Source: an uncultured Blautia sp. (GTDB lineage: Bacteria > Bacillota > Clostridia > Lachnospirales > Lachnospiraceae). From it: a stretch of 40,744 nucleotides of DNA. The DNA lies in NCBI RefSeq assembly GCF_937880195.1, contig NZ_CALFLA010000074.1, positions 1 to 40,744 of the forward strand, in the 5' to 3' direction. Below, one piece after another: positions 16,848 through 26,115 of the stretch (positions are counted from its first letter, which is position 1; every line of letters begins with the position of its first letter). The position numbers and the translations under genes are program-made. Below the pieces are notes generated by a model. The model was not told the origin of the DNA, made no database searches, and saw only the letters and a list, made by a program, of their open reading frames with translations.

Positions 16848-19523
16848 TTACCAGCGGTTGCTGATCTTATTCTGCAGATTAAAAAGAATATTCATTGCCT
16901 CCATTGGAGTAAGGTTGGAAAGGTCCAAATTCCTTATTTCCTCTACAATATCATTGTCCTGGACTGTATCAAAGAGAGACATCTGAGCCATATCCACCTG
17001 ATCGTATACGATCTTCTGCTTCTTTTTCGGAGCAGTAAGATCTCTTACTGCTGCCGTAATATCCGCGTCGCTTAATTCTTCTACCAGTTCTTTTGCCCTC
17101 TGGATCACAGATTCCGGAACTCCTGCCAGCTTGGCAACCTGGATTCCGTAGCTTTTGTCTGCGCCGCCTTTGACGATTTTACGAAGAAAAACAATATCGT
17201 CTCCCTTTTCTTTTACAGCAATGCAGTAATTGTTCACTCCCGGAATTTTTCCTTCCAGCTCAGTAAGCTCATGATAATGAGTGGCAAACAAGGTTTTGGC
17301 TCCGCAAAGTCTGGTATCGCTGATATGCTCGATCACAGCCCAGGCAATGGCAAGTCCGTCAAAGGTACTGGTACCTCTTCCGATCTCATCCAGGATCAGA
17401 AGACTTTTTGAAGTAGCGTTTCTTAAAATATTGGCAACTTCTGTCATTTCTACCATAAAGGTACTCTGACCGCTGGCAAGATCGTCGGAGGCTCCTACTC
17501 TTGTAAAGATCCTGTCCACGATTCCGATATTTGCCTTTTCTGCCGGAACAAAACTTCCGATCTGAGCCATCAGAACGATCAAAGCCGTCTGGCGCATATA
17601 GGTGGATTTACCCGCCATATTTGGTCCGGTAATAACAGAGATCCTTTTCTTATGGTTATCAAGATAGGTATCGTTGGCTATGAACATATCGTTTTCGATC
17701 ATCTGTTCCACAACCGGATGTCTGCCGTTTTTGATATCCAAAATACCGCTTTCGTTTATTTTTGGCCGAACATAATTATTTCTCTGCGCAACCAGGGCAA
17801 GGGAGGCAAACACGTCCAGAGCCGCAACAGCCTTGGCGGTTTTCTGAATACGCACCACCTCGGCGCCCACCTTATCTCTTACCTGGCAGAAAAGTTCATA
17901 TTCCAAAGCATACAGTCTGTCTTCTGCTCCCAGGATCAGATCCTCAAGATCTTTTAGCTCCTGAGTGATATAACGCTCCGCATTTGTAAGAGTCTGTTTG
18001 CGGATATAATTTTCTGGAACCAGTTCTTTAAAGGTATTTGTTACCTCAAGAGAATAACCAAATACACGATTGTACTTGATCTTCAGGCTTTTAATCCCGG
18101 TACGTTCTTTTTCTCTTGCTTCCAGCTCTGCAAGCCATTTCTTTCCGTCTGTGCGGGAACGGCGGTATTTGTCTACGTCAGGATGATAGCCTTCCCGGAT
18201 AATGCCGCCGTCTTTTTGCGCCAGAGGCGGTTCCTCCACAATGGCACGTTTAATAAGATCGGCAAGATCCTTAAGAGGATCCATATCTTCACAGACAGAT
18301 ACAAGAAGAGGGCTTTTAAATTCCTTAAGGATCTGTCGGATATGGGGAAGCATTTCAAGGGATGAGGAAAAAGCCACCAGATCCCGGGGATTGGCAGACT
18401 GGTAACTGATTCGGGAGATCAGACGCTCCAGGTCATAAATTGGGTTCAGATATTCCCGGATCTCGTCCCGAAGCATGGGGTTTTGATTCAGTTCTTCCAA
18501 AGCCTCCAGTCTTTGATTGATCTCCTCTCCGTTGATCAGAGGCTGCTCCACATAAGACCGGAGAGTACGGGCTCCCATAGCTGTTTTTGTTTTGTCCAGC
18601 ACCCAAAGAAGAGAACCTCTTTTATTTTTTTCCCGGAGAGTTTCTACCAGTTCCAGGTTTCTGCGGCTGGAGCTGTCGATCAGCATATATTTTTCTGCTG
18701 TGTAGGGGCGGATTCCCGCCATATGGGAAAGAGCTGATTTTTGTGTTTCCTTAAGATAGAGGAACAGCGCCCCTGATGCGATGACACCGCTGTCATAATC
18801 CTGGATTCCCAGTGCTTCCAGCGTATTTACATGGAAGTGTTCCTTCAGGGTACGTCTGCAGAGAGCATCGTCAAAATACCAGGCCTCCAGAGGGAAAACA
18901 CAGATCCCCAAACGGTTTTTCAGGTCATCCGCATCAATTCCGCTCATAAAAAAAGCGTCGTTGCAGATAATCTCTGCAGGAAGAAATTTATTGATCTCAT
19001 CCAGCAGCTTGGCAGGTTTGTCAATTTCTGTCAAGAAACAATCGCCTGTTGTAATATCTGCAATGGCGCAGCCAAAATGATCTTCCATAGAAACAATGGA
19101 CATCAGATAATTGTTTTTGGATTCATCAAGAGATGCTGCATCCAGAGTTGTACCTGGAGTTACCACGCGAATGACTTCTCGTTTTACCAGACCTTTTGCT
19201 TTTTTGGGATCCTCTACCTGTTCACAGATAGCAACTTTATAGCCTCTTTCAATCAGGCGGTTGATATATGTTTCAGCAGCATGAAAGGGGACCCCGCACA
19301 TGGGGGCCCGCTCCTCAAGTCCGCAATCCTTTCCTGTCAGTGTCAGCTCCAGCTCCTTTGTTACTGTCAAAGCGTCCTCAAAAAACATTTCATAAAAATC
19401 GCCAAGACGGTAAAAAAGAATACAGTCCCTATATTGTTCTTTTGTTTTTACATACTCCTGCATCATCGGACTTAGCTTTTTTATGTCAACAGAAGCCGTA
19501 TTGTGATTCGTATTTGTATTCAA
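16848..19523 (-). CDS. mutS: DNA mismatch repair protein MutS
   Basis: An 891-residue mismatch-recognition ATPase. The mismatch-wedge motif GDFYEMF (41-47, Phe43 and Glu45) lies in domain I, and Walker A GPNMAGKST (633-641), the Walker B segment LLILDEIGRGTSTFDG and the ATHYHEL motif lie in the C-terminal ATPase. QMSLF at 847-851 fits a beta-clamp-binding peptide. The start is a TTG at 19521-19523 with GAGGT 9 bases upstream, giving an Asn/Thr-rich extension before KKLSPMMQEY, where many homologues begin. It has its own promoter (19601-19629) and a structured leader. Confidence 0.97.
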   Translation of the reverse strand: MNTNTNHNTASVDIKKLSPMMQEYVKTKEQYRDCILFYRLGDFYEMFFEDALTVTKELELTLTGKDCGLEERAPMCGVPFHAAETYINRLIERGYKVAICEQVEDPKKAKGLVKREVIRVVTPGTTLDAASLDESKNNYLMSIVSMEDHFGCAIADITTGDCFLTEIDKPAKLLDEINKFLPAEIICNDAFFMSGIDADDLKNRLGICVFPLEAWYFDDALCRRTLKEHFHVNTLEALGIQDYDSGVIASGALFLYLKETQKSALSHMAGIRPYTAEKYMLIDSSSRRNLELVETLREKNKRGSLLWVLDKTKTAMGARTLRSYVEQPLINGEEINQRLEALEELNQNPMLRDEIREYLNPIYDLERLISRISYQSANPRDLVAFSSSLEMLPHIRQILKEFKSPLLVSVCEDMDPLKDLADLIKRAIVEEPPLAQKDGGIIREGYHPDVDKYRRSRTDGKKWLAELEAREKERTGIKSLKIKYNRVFGYSLEVTNTFKELVPENYIRKQTLTNAERYITQELKDLEDLILGAEDRLYALEYELFCQVRDKVGAEVVRIQKTAKAVAALDVFASLALVAQRNNYVRPKINESGILDIKNGRHPVVEQMIENDMFIANDTYLDNHKKRISVITGPNMAGKSTYMRQTALIVLMAQIGSFVPAEKANIGIVDRIFTRVGASDDLASGQSTFMVEMTEVANILRNATSKSLLILDEIGRGTSTFDGLAIAWAVIEHISDTRLCGAKTLFATHYHELTELEGKIPGVNNYCIAVKEKGDDIVFLRKIVKGGADKSYGIQVAKLAGVPESVIQRAKELVEELSDADITAAVRDLTAPKKKQKIVYDQVDMAQMSLFDTVQDNDIVEEIRNLDLSNLTPMEAMNILFNLQNKISNRW

Positions 19524-19549
19524 GCGTTTCTTACCTCATATTCTTAAAT

Positions 19550-19577
19550 CCCACAGACTATGTAAAATAGTTGTGGG
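19550..19577 (-). other. Hairpin in the mutS 5-prime leader
   Basis: CCCACA (19550-19555) and ACTAT (19557-19561) pair with ATAGT (19567-19571) and TGTGGG (19572-19577), giving 11 pairs with a single bulged base and a 5-base loop. It lies in the roughly 70-base mRNA leader between the promoter and the mutS TTG start, without a U-tract. It could stabilise the mRNA or modulate expression. Confidence 0.5.
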
Positions 19578-19600
19578 CAGTATATTTTTGATCAGTCCTC

Positions 19601-19629
19601 ATTCTATCACGTAAAACCGCAAGTTTCAA
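19601..19629 (-). promoter_or_regulatory. Sigma-A-type promoter of mutS
   Basis: On the minus strand TTGAAA (19624-19629) and TAGAAT (19601-19606) are separated by exactly 17 bases. Each box has one mismatch or two at most to consensus. It would start mRNA about 70 bases before mutS. Confidence 0.75.
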
Positions 19630-19733
19630 CAAAGGAATAATTTTTCTCTTTTCAGAAAAGTATCTTTAAATTTTATTTTAACTAATATTGTCTGAATTTA
19701 TATATTGTTTATCGTTAATTATATATCATTTAT

Positions 19734-19761
19734 TTGCATTTTTGCTATTTTATTGTATCAT
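19734..19761 (+). promoter_or_regulatory. Possible promoter of the UroD-family gene
   Basis: TTGCAT (19734-19739) and TATCAT (19756-19761) are spaced by 16 bases, 34 bases before the ATG. The surrounding 19660-19780 stretch is extremely AT-rich, so other placements are possible. Confidence 0.4.
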
Positions 19762-19795
19762 ATTATTACTATAAAAAAGAAAGAGGCGAAATATT

Positions 19796-20875
19796 ATGGG
19801 AACACGCATATATAATGGAATGCTTCCTCTGATGGTTGATATGGTTTCCGCAACCGTAAGCCCGGAGGTTGGCAAGGCCATTGCAAACGCACCTTTAGGC
19901 ACGAAACCTTATGCTCCTGATCTGCCCTGCTCTCCCCGGGAGAACATGAAGCTTCTTCTGGAACATAAAATCCCCAAATATCTTCCTATGTCAGGGGATA
20001 CCTATCCCATCACTCCTGATATTATCTGCGAGCGATCCTATGACAACAAGACCGGTCCCGACTGGTTTGGATGCCAGTGGACTTTTGAACCCGGAATTGG
20101 CGCCACCATTGTAAAGCCTGGTGATGAAATGCTGGATTCCATAGAAGGATGGCAGGAAAAAATTGTATTTCCTGATCTGAACGCTCTTGACTGGAAAGAA
20201 TGTGCAAAAGGTCTGGAACCATATTATGACAAAAATCGTATGTCCGACTGGTGGTTCCAGGTAGGTCTGTTTGAACGTCTTCATTCACTTATGGGAATGC
20301 AAAACGCATTAGAAGCGCTGATCATTGATGAAGATGAGGTTGCAGAATTTTTTGACGCTCTCACAGAACATAAAATTGCCGTTATACGCAAAATGACCAG
20401 CCATTTTCCAGTTGAAATGATCTGTTATCATGATGACTGGGGCTTCAATAAAAACGGATTTATCCCGCCGGAGATTTTTAAGCGTCTGATTGCCCCCAAC
20501 CTCAAAAAAATCGTAAAAGCAGCTCATGAAGGTGGGGCATACTTTAATATGCATTCCGACGGCAAAATCGAAGCCTATATTCCATATATGATCGAAGCCG
20601 GAGTAGATATGTGGAACCCGGCCCAATCTGTAAATGATCTGGCCTCCATCAAAAAGGAATACGGAGACAGGCTTGTGATCAACGGCGCCATGGACGATCC
20701 GATCACTGACCGTAAGGATGTGGAAGAGGAAGCATTACGTACATATACGCGCGAAAAAGTAGATCTTATGGGAAAAGGCGGAGGTTTCTTTGCGTCTCCC
20801 ACTACATTTAATATGCGAAGTAAACAAATTATCACAGATGAGCTTCGCAAATATGGCCGTCATTTTTATGAATAA
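19796..20875 (+). CDS. Uroporphyrinogen decarboxylase/corrinoid methyltransferase-family protein
   Basis: A 359-residue TIM-barrel protein of the UroD superfamily. It lacks the N-terminal RQAGR signature of true HemE and instead resembles the MtaA/veratrol-type methyltransferase branch: YHDDWG (211-216), YFNMHSDGKIEAYIPY (249-264), WNPAQ and INGAMDD (296-301). In zinc methyltransferases of the MtaA type the position after H-S is Cys (HSCG), whereas here it is Asp255, as in an uncharacterised subgroup common in anaerobes. A substrate cannot be named. It is the only plus-strand gene, monocistronic, divergent from mutS, with GAGGCG about 9 bases before the ATG and its own terminator. No corrinoid protein is encoded nearby. 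Confidence 0.85.
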   Translation: MGTRIYNGMLPLMVDMVSATVSPEVGKAIANAPLGTKPYAPDLPCSPRENMKLLLEHKIPKYLPMSGDTYPITPDIICERSYDNKTGPDWFGCQWTFEPGIGATIVKPGDEMLDSIEGWQEKIVFPDLNALDWKECAKGLEPYYDKNRMSDWWFQVGLFERLHSLMGMQNALEALIIDEDEVAEFFDALTEHKIAVIRKMTSHFPVEMICYHDDWGFNKNGFIPPEIFKRLIAPNLKKIVKAAHEGGAYFNMHSDGKIEAYIPYMIEAGVDMWNPAQSVNDLASIKKEYGDRLVINGAMDDPITDRKDVEEEALRTYTREKVDLMGKGGGFFASPTTFNMRSKQIITDELRKYGRHFYE

Positions 20876-20887
20876 TGAATACAAGAC

Positions 20888-20922
20888 AAAAGGACAGAAC
20901 TTTTTTCGTTCTGTCCTTTTTT
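20888..20922. terminator. Bidirectional terminator between the UroD-family and M24 genes
   Basis: A 13-bp perfect stem (20888-20900 with 20908-20920) has a 7-base loop and TTTTTT on the plus strand. On the minus strand it ends in TTTTGTCTT. It lies between convergent genes and probably serves both. Confidence 0.88.
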
Positions 20923-20949
20923 ACATTCTGTCAGGCATTATCCAGGCAG

Positions 20950-22728
20950 TTAGATTGCCCGTGTGCTTTCTTTCAGCCACTCCTTCTCTTCTTCATTCAG
21001 ATAAGGAGAAATTTTTTCATATACGTCTCTATGATAAGCATTAAGCAGTTCTTTCTCATGGTCTGTAAGAAGCGCAGGCTCTACAGCATCCAGATCAAAG
21101 GGAACCATGGTAAGATTTTCGAAGCACATAAACTGTCCAAAAGCGGTTTCTTCTGCTTTTTTACATACGATCAGATTTTCGTGGCGGATCCCGAACTCAT
21201 TCTCAACATAATATCCCGGTTCATTGGAAGTGATCATTCCTTCCTCTAAAACTGCAGAAGATGATTTCCAGCGGAAGCTGTTTGGACCTTCATGAACATT
21301 CAAAAGATATCCTACTCCATGGCCGGTTCCATGATTATAATCTTCTCCCAGTCTCCAAAGGGGTTCTCTGGCAATGTAATCCAGGTTCTGTCCGCAGCAT
21401 CCATAGCGGAACTTTGCATCACTTAAATTCAAATGTCCCTTAAGCACAATGGTAAAATATTTCTTTTCCTTTTCCGTAAGCTCTCCAAGGGCAATGGTAC
21501 GGGTAATATCTGTAGTGCCTTCCAGATAATGTCCGCCGGTATCGCAAAGAGCCAGTCCCTTTGGCTCCAGAGGAATATCTGTTTCCGGTGACGGACTGTA
21601 ATGACAGATTGCGGCGTGGCCTCCATAGGAAACAATAGGATCAAAGCTGTTGCCAAGGAAATTCTCCTGCTGTTTGCGAAGATCAAAAAGATAATCGGCA
21701 GCGCTAAGCTCTGTGATCTTTATTTTGCCCACATTCTGTTTTAACCAGTACATAAATTTTGTGACTGCAACACCGTCCTTAATATGAGCGGTTCGTTCAT
21801 TTTCTACTTCTGTTTCATTTTTGACAGCCTTTGGAAGAAGGGTCAGGTTTTCTTCATCCAGAATAGAAACCTCAGAAGGAATACTGTTTACCAGACGGCT
21901 GTTTGCACATTTTCTGGAAAGAATCACTGTTTTTTCAGAAGTAATTGTTTTTGCATAGGAATAAACGTCATCATAAGGTTTCAAGATCACACCGTCACTA
22001 TGCAGATTTTCCTGGATTTCTTTTGAAAAGGCATTTTCATTGGTAAAAAGAAGAATTTCTTCTTTTGTCATAACAAGGTAAGAAAGAACTACCGGGCAGC
22101 AGTGAATGTCATTTCCTCTGATATTCAAAAGCCATGCAATATCATCCAATGAGGTAAGGACAAAAACATCCGCTTGTTTTTCTTCCATTTTATGACGGAT
22201 CCTTCTGCATTTATCTGCTCTGGATTCTCCTGTCCACTTTACATCCAGCTCCATGACCGGTTCGCAGGACAGTTCCGGACGGTCTGTCCATATTTCTCCG
22301 ATCAGATCCTCTTCTACAGAAAAACGGATATTTTTATCTGAAAGCAGTGTTTTCAGCTGGTCTGCTTCTGCAGCGCTTACTGTTCTTCCGTCAAAGCCCA
22401 GGCACATTCCTTCTGTCAGCTTATCCTTTAAAAACTCATGTACAGTAGGTACACCCGGCTCACCCATTTTAAACAGAGTAACTGAAGTTCCTTCAAGCTG
22501 CTGCGCCGCCTGGATAAAATAGCGTCCGTCTGTCCAAAGTCCAGCCATATCTTCTGTGATCACTGCAGTTCCGGCAGACCCTGTAAAGCCTGTAATATAT
22601 TTTCTGCATTTAAAATAATCCCCTACATATTCAGAAGCGTGAAAATCGTCTGTGGGAACCAGATAAGCGTCCACTCCTCTTTTTTTCATTAATTCGCGAA
22701 GCGCGCTGAGGCGTTTTTGTACTGTCAT
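20950..22728 (-). CDS. Xaa-Pro aminopeptidase (M24B, aminopeptidase P family)
   Basis: A 592-residue three-domain aminopeptidase P, the long form of the family: two creatinase-like N-terminal domains (about 1-310) and a pita-bread catalytic domain. All five metal ligands are visible: Asp396 and Asp407 (DTGGHYLEGTTD), His470 (HGTGHGVGY), Glu503 (SNEPGYY) and Glu517 (IRHEN). It releases N-terminal residues preceding proline. No signal peptide is seen, so it should be cytoplasmic. CAAAGGAGA lies 10 bases before the ATG. It is the last gene of the operon with two other peptidases and two membrane proteins, suggesting peptide turnover. Confidence 0.93.
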   Translation of the reverse strand: MTVQKRLSALRELMKKRGVDAYLVPTDDFHASEYVGDYFKCRKYITGFTGSAGTAVITEDMAGLWTDGRYFIQAAQQLEGTSVTLFKMGEPGVPTVHEFLKDKLTEGMCLGFDGRTVSAAEADQLKTLLSDKNIRFSVEEDLIGEIWTDRPELSCEPVMELDVKWTGESRADKCRRIRHKMEEKQADVFVLTSLDDIAWLLNIRGNDIHCCPVVLSYLVMTKEEILLFTNENAFSKEIQENLHSDGVILKPYDDVYSYAKTITSEKTVILSRKCANSRLVNSIPSEVSILDEENLTLLPKAVKNETEVENERTAHIKDGVAVTKFMYWLKQNVGKIKITELSAADYLFDLRKQQENFLGNSFDPIVSYGGHAAICHYSPSPETDIPLEPKGLALCDTGGHYLEGTTDITRTIALGELTEKEKKYFTIVLKGHLNLSDAKFRYGCCGQNLDYIAREPLWRLGEDYNHGTGHGVGYLLNVHEGPNSFRWKSSSAVLEEGMITSNEPGYYVENEFGIRHENLIVCKKAEETAFGQFMCFENLTMVPFDLDAVEPALLTDHEKELLNAYHRDVYEKISPYLNEEEKEWLKESTRAI

Positions 22729-22755
22729 TGTAAAACATCTCCTTTGTATTAAATT

Positions 22756-24012
22756 TTACATTCCAAAATATTCATCCAGCTGTTTCTTAAACTCCTCCGG
22801 GATTTCCTGGACAAAAGGCATACTGTCAATATGAGAAAGACTTTCTGCAATATGGCAGAGAAGAGCTGCGCTGCGCTCTAAGGACCAGGCAGAAAGAAGA
22901 TCTATGGTATCATAATGGGTGTGCATGCCAAAACCGTCCCGATTTAATGTCATAGCAGGAATCCCCTTCCATGCAAAAGTATTGGAGTCGCTTCCCCAGA
23001 TCTGGTTTTTTGTAGTCATTCCAATGCCTGTTTCTCTGGCCAGGTATGTGATCATGGAACAGATTGAAGAATCTCCTGTTACGCCGATCACATTGCCGCC
23101 TACAAGCTGTCCTGCAAGGTCTACATTCATATTAAAACGATGTTTTTTTAATTCCCCTTCATGAACCTGGACATAATTCCTGCTTCCAAGAAGACCCTTT
23201 TCCTCAGCTCCAAACCAGATAAATTCCAGGGTTCTTCCCGGTGTATGTTCCTTAAAATAACGACAGATCTCCATAATGATCGCAGCCCCTGCCATATTAT
23301 CATAAGCTCCCGGTCCCTGAGGAACAGAGTCATAATGAGCAGTCAAAGTCAGAATCTCCTCTGAATGCTCTTCTCCCGGAATCCTTGCAATTACGTTTGC
23401 TGATTTTTTCTCTGCTTCCTCCTGAATCAGGGTAAGACGTGCTCTGGAAGCTCCTTTAGTCACGATCTCCACTGCGTCTTTATAATGGATTCCCACTCCC
23501 TGGATCAGTTCGCTTTCGTTCAGAGAGTCAAAAAGTTTCTGGGGAATTCCTGCTGCCCTGGGAATCAGATCCTCGCCTTCCTCTACAGGAGTACCGCTGA
23601 TACTTACAAAGCCTGCCGCCCCTGCTTTCATCAGCTTCAGATACATATCCTTACGGACAATCTCATTTACCATAACAATTTTTCCTTTTGCATGGGAAAG
23701 ACTGATATCATCCCCGTTTTCTGCATAAAGAAACTCTGCCTCAATACCTTCTTCCGGTGTGTTTCCGCATCTTATGTAGCCTTCTGCCCGGTACTCTTTA
23801 TAATAAGGCTCTGTAACGGCAAAGCATACTTTTTTGATCTCCCATGTATAAAAAGGAAATTCCTCCAGACGGCTTTCCACTCCAAAAGAAGAAAGCTCTT
23901 CTCGGATCAGTTCTGCAGCCCTTGCCTCAGCAGGGGTTCCCGCCTCTCGGATAAAATTGAATTTTGATACAAAATCCATCTGACGCTGTCCGCTGATTGT
24001 TTTACTTGTCAT
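22756..24012 (-). CDS. M28-family metallopeptidase with PA insert
   Basis: A 418-residue zinc aminopeptidase-like protein. Di-zinc ligands are His226 (TAHYD), Asp238 (AYDN), Glu270/271 (FGAEEKG), Asp298 (VDLAG) and His366 (HTHYDT). A protease-associated-type insert occupies about 100-150 (KGKIVMVNEI... KAGAAGFVSISG). No signal peptide is seen, which is unusual for M28 enzymes and suggests cytoplasmic action on imported peptides. The frame begins at 24018, but GGAG is only two bases from that ATG and eight from the ATG at 24012, so the latter is chosen. Specificity is not predictable from sequence. Confidence 0.88.
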   Translation of the reverse strand: MTSKTISGQRQMDFVSKFNFIREAGTPAEARAAELIREELSSFGVESRLEEFPFYTWEIKKVCFAVTEPYYKEYRAEGYIRCGNTPEEGIEAEFLYAENGDDISLSHAKGKIVMVNEIVRKDMYLKLMKAGAAGFVSISGTPVEEGEDLIPRAAGIPQKLFDSLNESELIQGVGIHYKDAVEIVTKGASRARLTLIQEEAEKKSANVIARIPGEEHSEEILTLTAHYDSVPQGPGAYDNMAGAAIIMEICRYFKEHTPGRTLEFIWFGAEEKGLLGSRNYVQVHEGELKKHRFNMNVDLAGQLVGGNVIGVTGDSSICSMITYLARETGIGMTTKNQIWGSDSNTFAWKGIPAMTLNRDGFGMHTHYDTIDLLSAWSLERSAALLCHIAESLSHIDSMPFVQEIPEEFKKQLDEYFGM

Positions 24013-24054
24013 AATCATCTCTCCATTTTACTAAAAAAACTTATCTCATGTAGG

Positions 24055-25410
24055 TTATTCTTTCCAGCCTTCCATATGGCGTACAATCTGTTTATAAAAA
24101 TCAACCGCCTTAGGAAGTGTGTTGATATTAATATTTTCATTGACGCCATGGATGCTCTGGTACTGCTGTTCATTAATTTCAAGCGGTGCAAAACGAATGC
24201 TGTTTCTACAGACAGGCGTATAGAATTTGGCGTCTGTTCCTCCTGTCATAGCATAAGGGGCCACTATCACGCCGGGGAACATTTTTTTCATTACATGCTC
24301 TACTAACCGGAAAGACTTTCCTTTATAGTCGACTACAGGACAGGGCTCGTGAATCAAAATCGGTTCTGTTTCAATTTCATATTTCTTTGCAATTTTTGAT
24401 ACAAGAGCAAGACTTTCTTTTGGTCCCTGGTGATGGATAAAACGCATATTTCCTGTAACATAGGCCTCCTGCGGAACTACGTTTAATCCGTCCGCTCCTT
24501 TTGCCATGGTGAAATTCAAGGTAGTGGAAATCATAGCTGCCCCCAGGGGATTTATTTTAGGGAGAAGTCTTTCCAGAAGAGGCTCCAGCTGTTTTTCATA
24601 TTTCATTACTGTACCAAGTGTTCCCTGTGTGTAAGGCGCCATTCTGCGGAACATTTCCGCTACAGTAGGATTCATTTTTGCAGTGAAAGGATTATGCCTT
24701 TCAATATCCATCATAAATGCGGCAAGACGTGTAAGAGGTGTCTGTTTCTGTGGGACACTGGCATGTCCCCCGTTTCCTCTTGCGGTAAAACGGATGTCTC
24801 CATATCCTTTTTCCAGGCAGCCCACCATAGCAAAGCGGCCTTTTACCCCCTTCATGGGTTCCTCCTTTATCATGCCTCCTTCATCCATCAGGAAACGAAG
24901 CTGTACTCCCTGTTCCTGAAGCCATTTTACTGTAAGAGGCGCTCCTTCTCCTCCGATTTCTTCTGTGCAACTGCTTGCAAGGTATACGTCGCATTCTGGA
25001 ACATATCCTTTTTCTATCAGCTCTTCCACAGCCTGAAGAAAACAGAAAAGGCTTCCCTTTGTATCTACCGTTCCTCTTCCCCAGAGAGCGCCGTCAACAA
25101 TCTCGCCTCCAAAAGGATCATGAACCCACTGACCGTTTGCCTCTACAACATCCTGATGGCTCATAAAAAGAATCGGTTTGCCATTGCCCTTTCCGCTCCA
25201 TTTAAAAAGAAGACTTCCATTAAATTCATGTTTTTCACATGTTTTATGGATATTTGGAAAAAGCTCTTCCAAAATCTCATGGAACTTATAAAATTTACTT
25301 AAATCCTGATGGAAACTGCTGGATATTGTCTCACAGCGGATCATTTTTCCCAAACGCTCCCCATACAGCATTTCCCTTTGGTTTAACACTCCGTTTTTAT
25401 TTTCACCCAT
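24055..25410 (-). CDS. M20/M25/M40-family metallopeptidase
   Basis: A 451-residue di-zinc amidohydrolase-type peptidase. Metal and catalytic residues are His85 (SHQD), Asp116 (GRGTVDTKG) and Glu150/151 (CTEEIGGEGA), with a lid/dimerisation domain (about 200-320) and the C-terminal IHGVNEN histidine. Members include dipeptidases, carboxypeptidases and acyl-amino-acid hydrolases, and I cannot tell which this is. A GTG at 25416 is in frame but only one base from GGAGG; the ATG at 25410 is seven bases from it and is preferred. It lies 21 bases after the membrane protein gene, consistent with degradation of something that protein moves. Confidence 0.88.
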   Translation of the reverse strand: MGENKNGVLNQREMLYGERLGKMIRCETISSSFHQDLSKFYKFHEILEELFPNIHKTCEKHEFNGSLLFKWSGKGNGKPILFMSHQDVVEANGQWVHDPFGGEIVDGALWGRGTVDTKGSLFCFLQAVEELIEKGYVPECDVYLASSCTEEIGGEGAPLTVKWLQEQGVQLRFLMDEGGMIKEEPMKGVKGRFAMVGCLEKGYGDIRFTARGNGGHASVPQKQTPLTRLAAFMMDIERHNPFTAKMNPTVAEMFRRMAPYTQGTLGTVMKYEKQLEPLLERLLPKINPLGAAMISTTLNFTMAKGADGLNVVPQEAYVTGNMRFIHHQGPKESLALVSKIAKKYEIETEPILIHEPCPVVDYKGKSFRLVEHVMKKMFPGVIVAPYAMTGGTDAKFYTPVCRNSIRFAPLEINEQQYQSIHGVNENININTLPKAVDFYKQIVRHMEGWKE

Positions 25411-25431
25411 AACCACACCTCCAATTATCTG

Positions 25432-26103
25432 TTAAAGTTTATCTTTTTTCCATAGAAGATATCCGATCAACAGCGCCATTCCTCCTGCCGGAATCAAAAG
25501 AATGCTTGTCTGAGAAATTGCCGCTGGAACAAACACACAGAGAAGCGTCATAGAAAGCAGGGGAATTGCTGCGATTTTCATGCTCTTTCGAAAATATTTC
25601 AGCCCCAGCGCTCCAAAAAGAGCCGGAACAACCGTATCAAAAGCAGGTGTCAGAACAGGATTCTTAAGAACTGGCGTCAGAGGAACCAGAAGAAGAACTC
25701 CTGCAAAAATAACCAGCATAGTTACAATGGAACTGGAAGCTACGCTTAAGGTAGATATGATCTCATTTTCCGCAGTTCCTACTTCTGTTTTTGCAATATC
25801 TCTGGCATTCATGGCACAGGGGATTTTTAGATTTGTAACATTTCCGGTAAGAAAAGTAAGATAGCTTCCGCCATTGCCAAGCATGGGCGCATATACCAGA
25901 AATTCCACGATACCCACAGGAATATAAACCATTCCCACTTTTATAAATCCATTTAAGAAGCCCTTCAGATCCGGAACGGTTCCGTAAATACTTCCAAGCA
26001 AAAAAGGAACTGCCAGAAGCAGAATAGCTGCAGTAACCAGCATAATCCTTCCAAGACGATGCTGCTGCCTGTTAAATTCTTCCAGAAACTTTTCTTTATC
26101 CAT
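25432..26103 (-). CDS. Membrane protein of unknown function paired with DUF5058
   Basis: I do not recognise this 223-residue protein. It has about five or six hydrophobic segments, a hydrophilic N-terminal stretch (1-17), and a central loop NGGSYLTFLTGNVTNLKIPCAMNARD (about 76-101) that looks conserved-like because it holds small and polar residues between membrane segments. The gene sits 12 bases after the DUF5058 gene with AGGAGGAAAAGG before the ATG, and 21 bases before the M20 peptidase. The arrangement suggests a two-subunit membrane carrier, by inference only. It carries no ABC or PTS motif. Confidence 0.7.
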   Translation of the reverse strand: MDKEKFLEEFNRQQHRLGRIMLVTAAILLLAVPFLLGSIYGTVPDLKGFLNGFIKVGMVYIPVGIVEFLVYAPMLGNGGSYLTFLTGNVTNLKIPCAMNARDIAKTEVGTAENEIISTLSVASSSIVTMLVIFAGVLLLVPLTPVLKNPVLTPAFDTVVPALFGALGLKYFRKSMKIAAIPLLSMTLLCVFVPAAISQTSILLIPAGGMALLIGYLLWKKDKL

Positions 26104-26115
26104 TTCCTTTTCCTC

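Noticed and set aside
19796..20875. HemE, uroporphyrinogen decarboxylase of haem synthesis
   Set aside because: The RQAGR substrate-binding signature is absent and no other haem gene is nearby.
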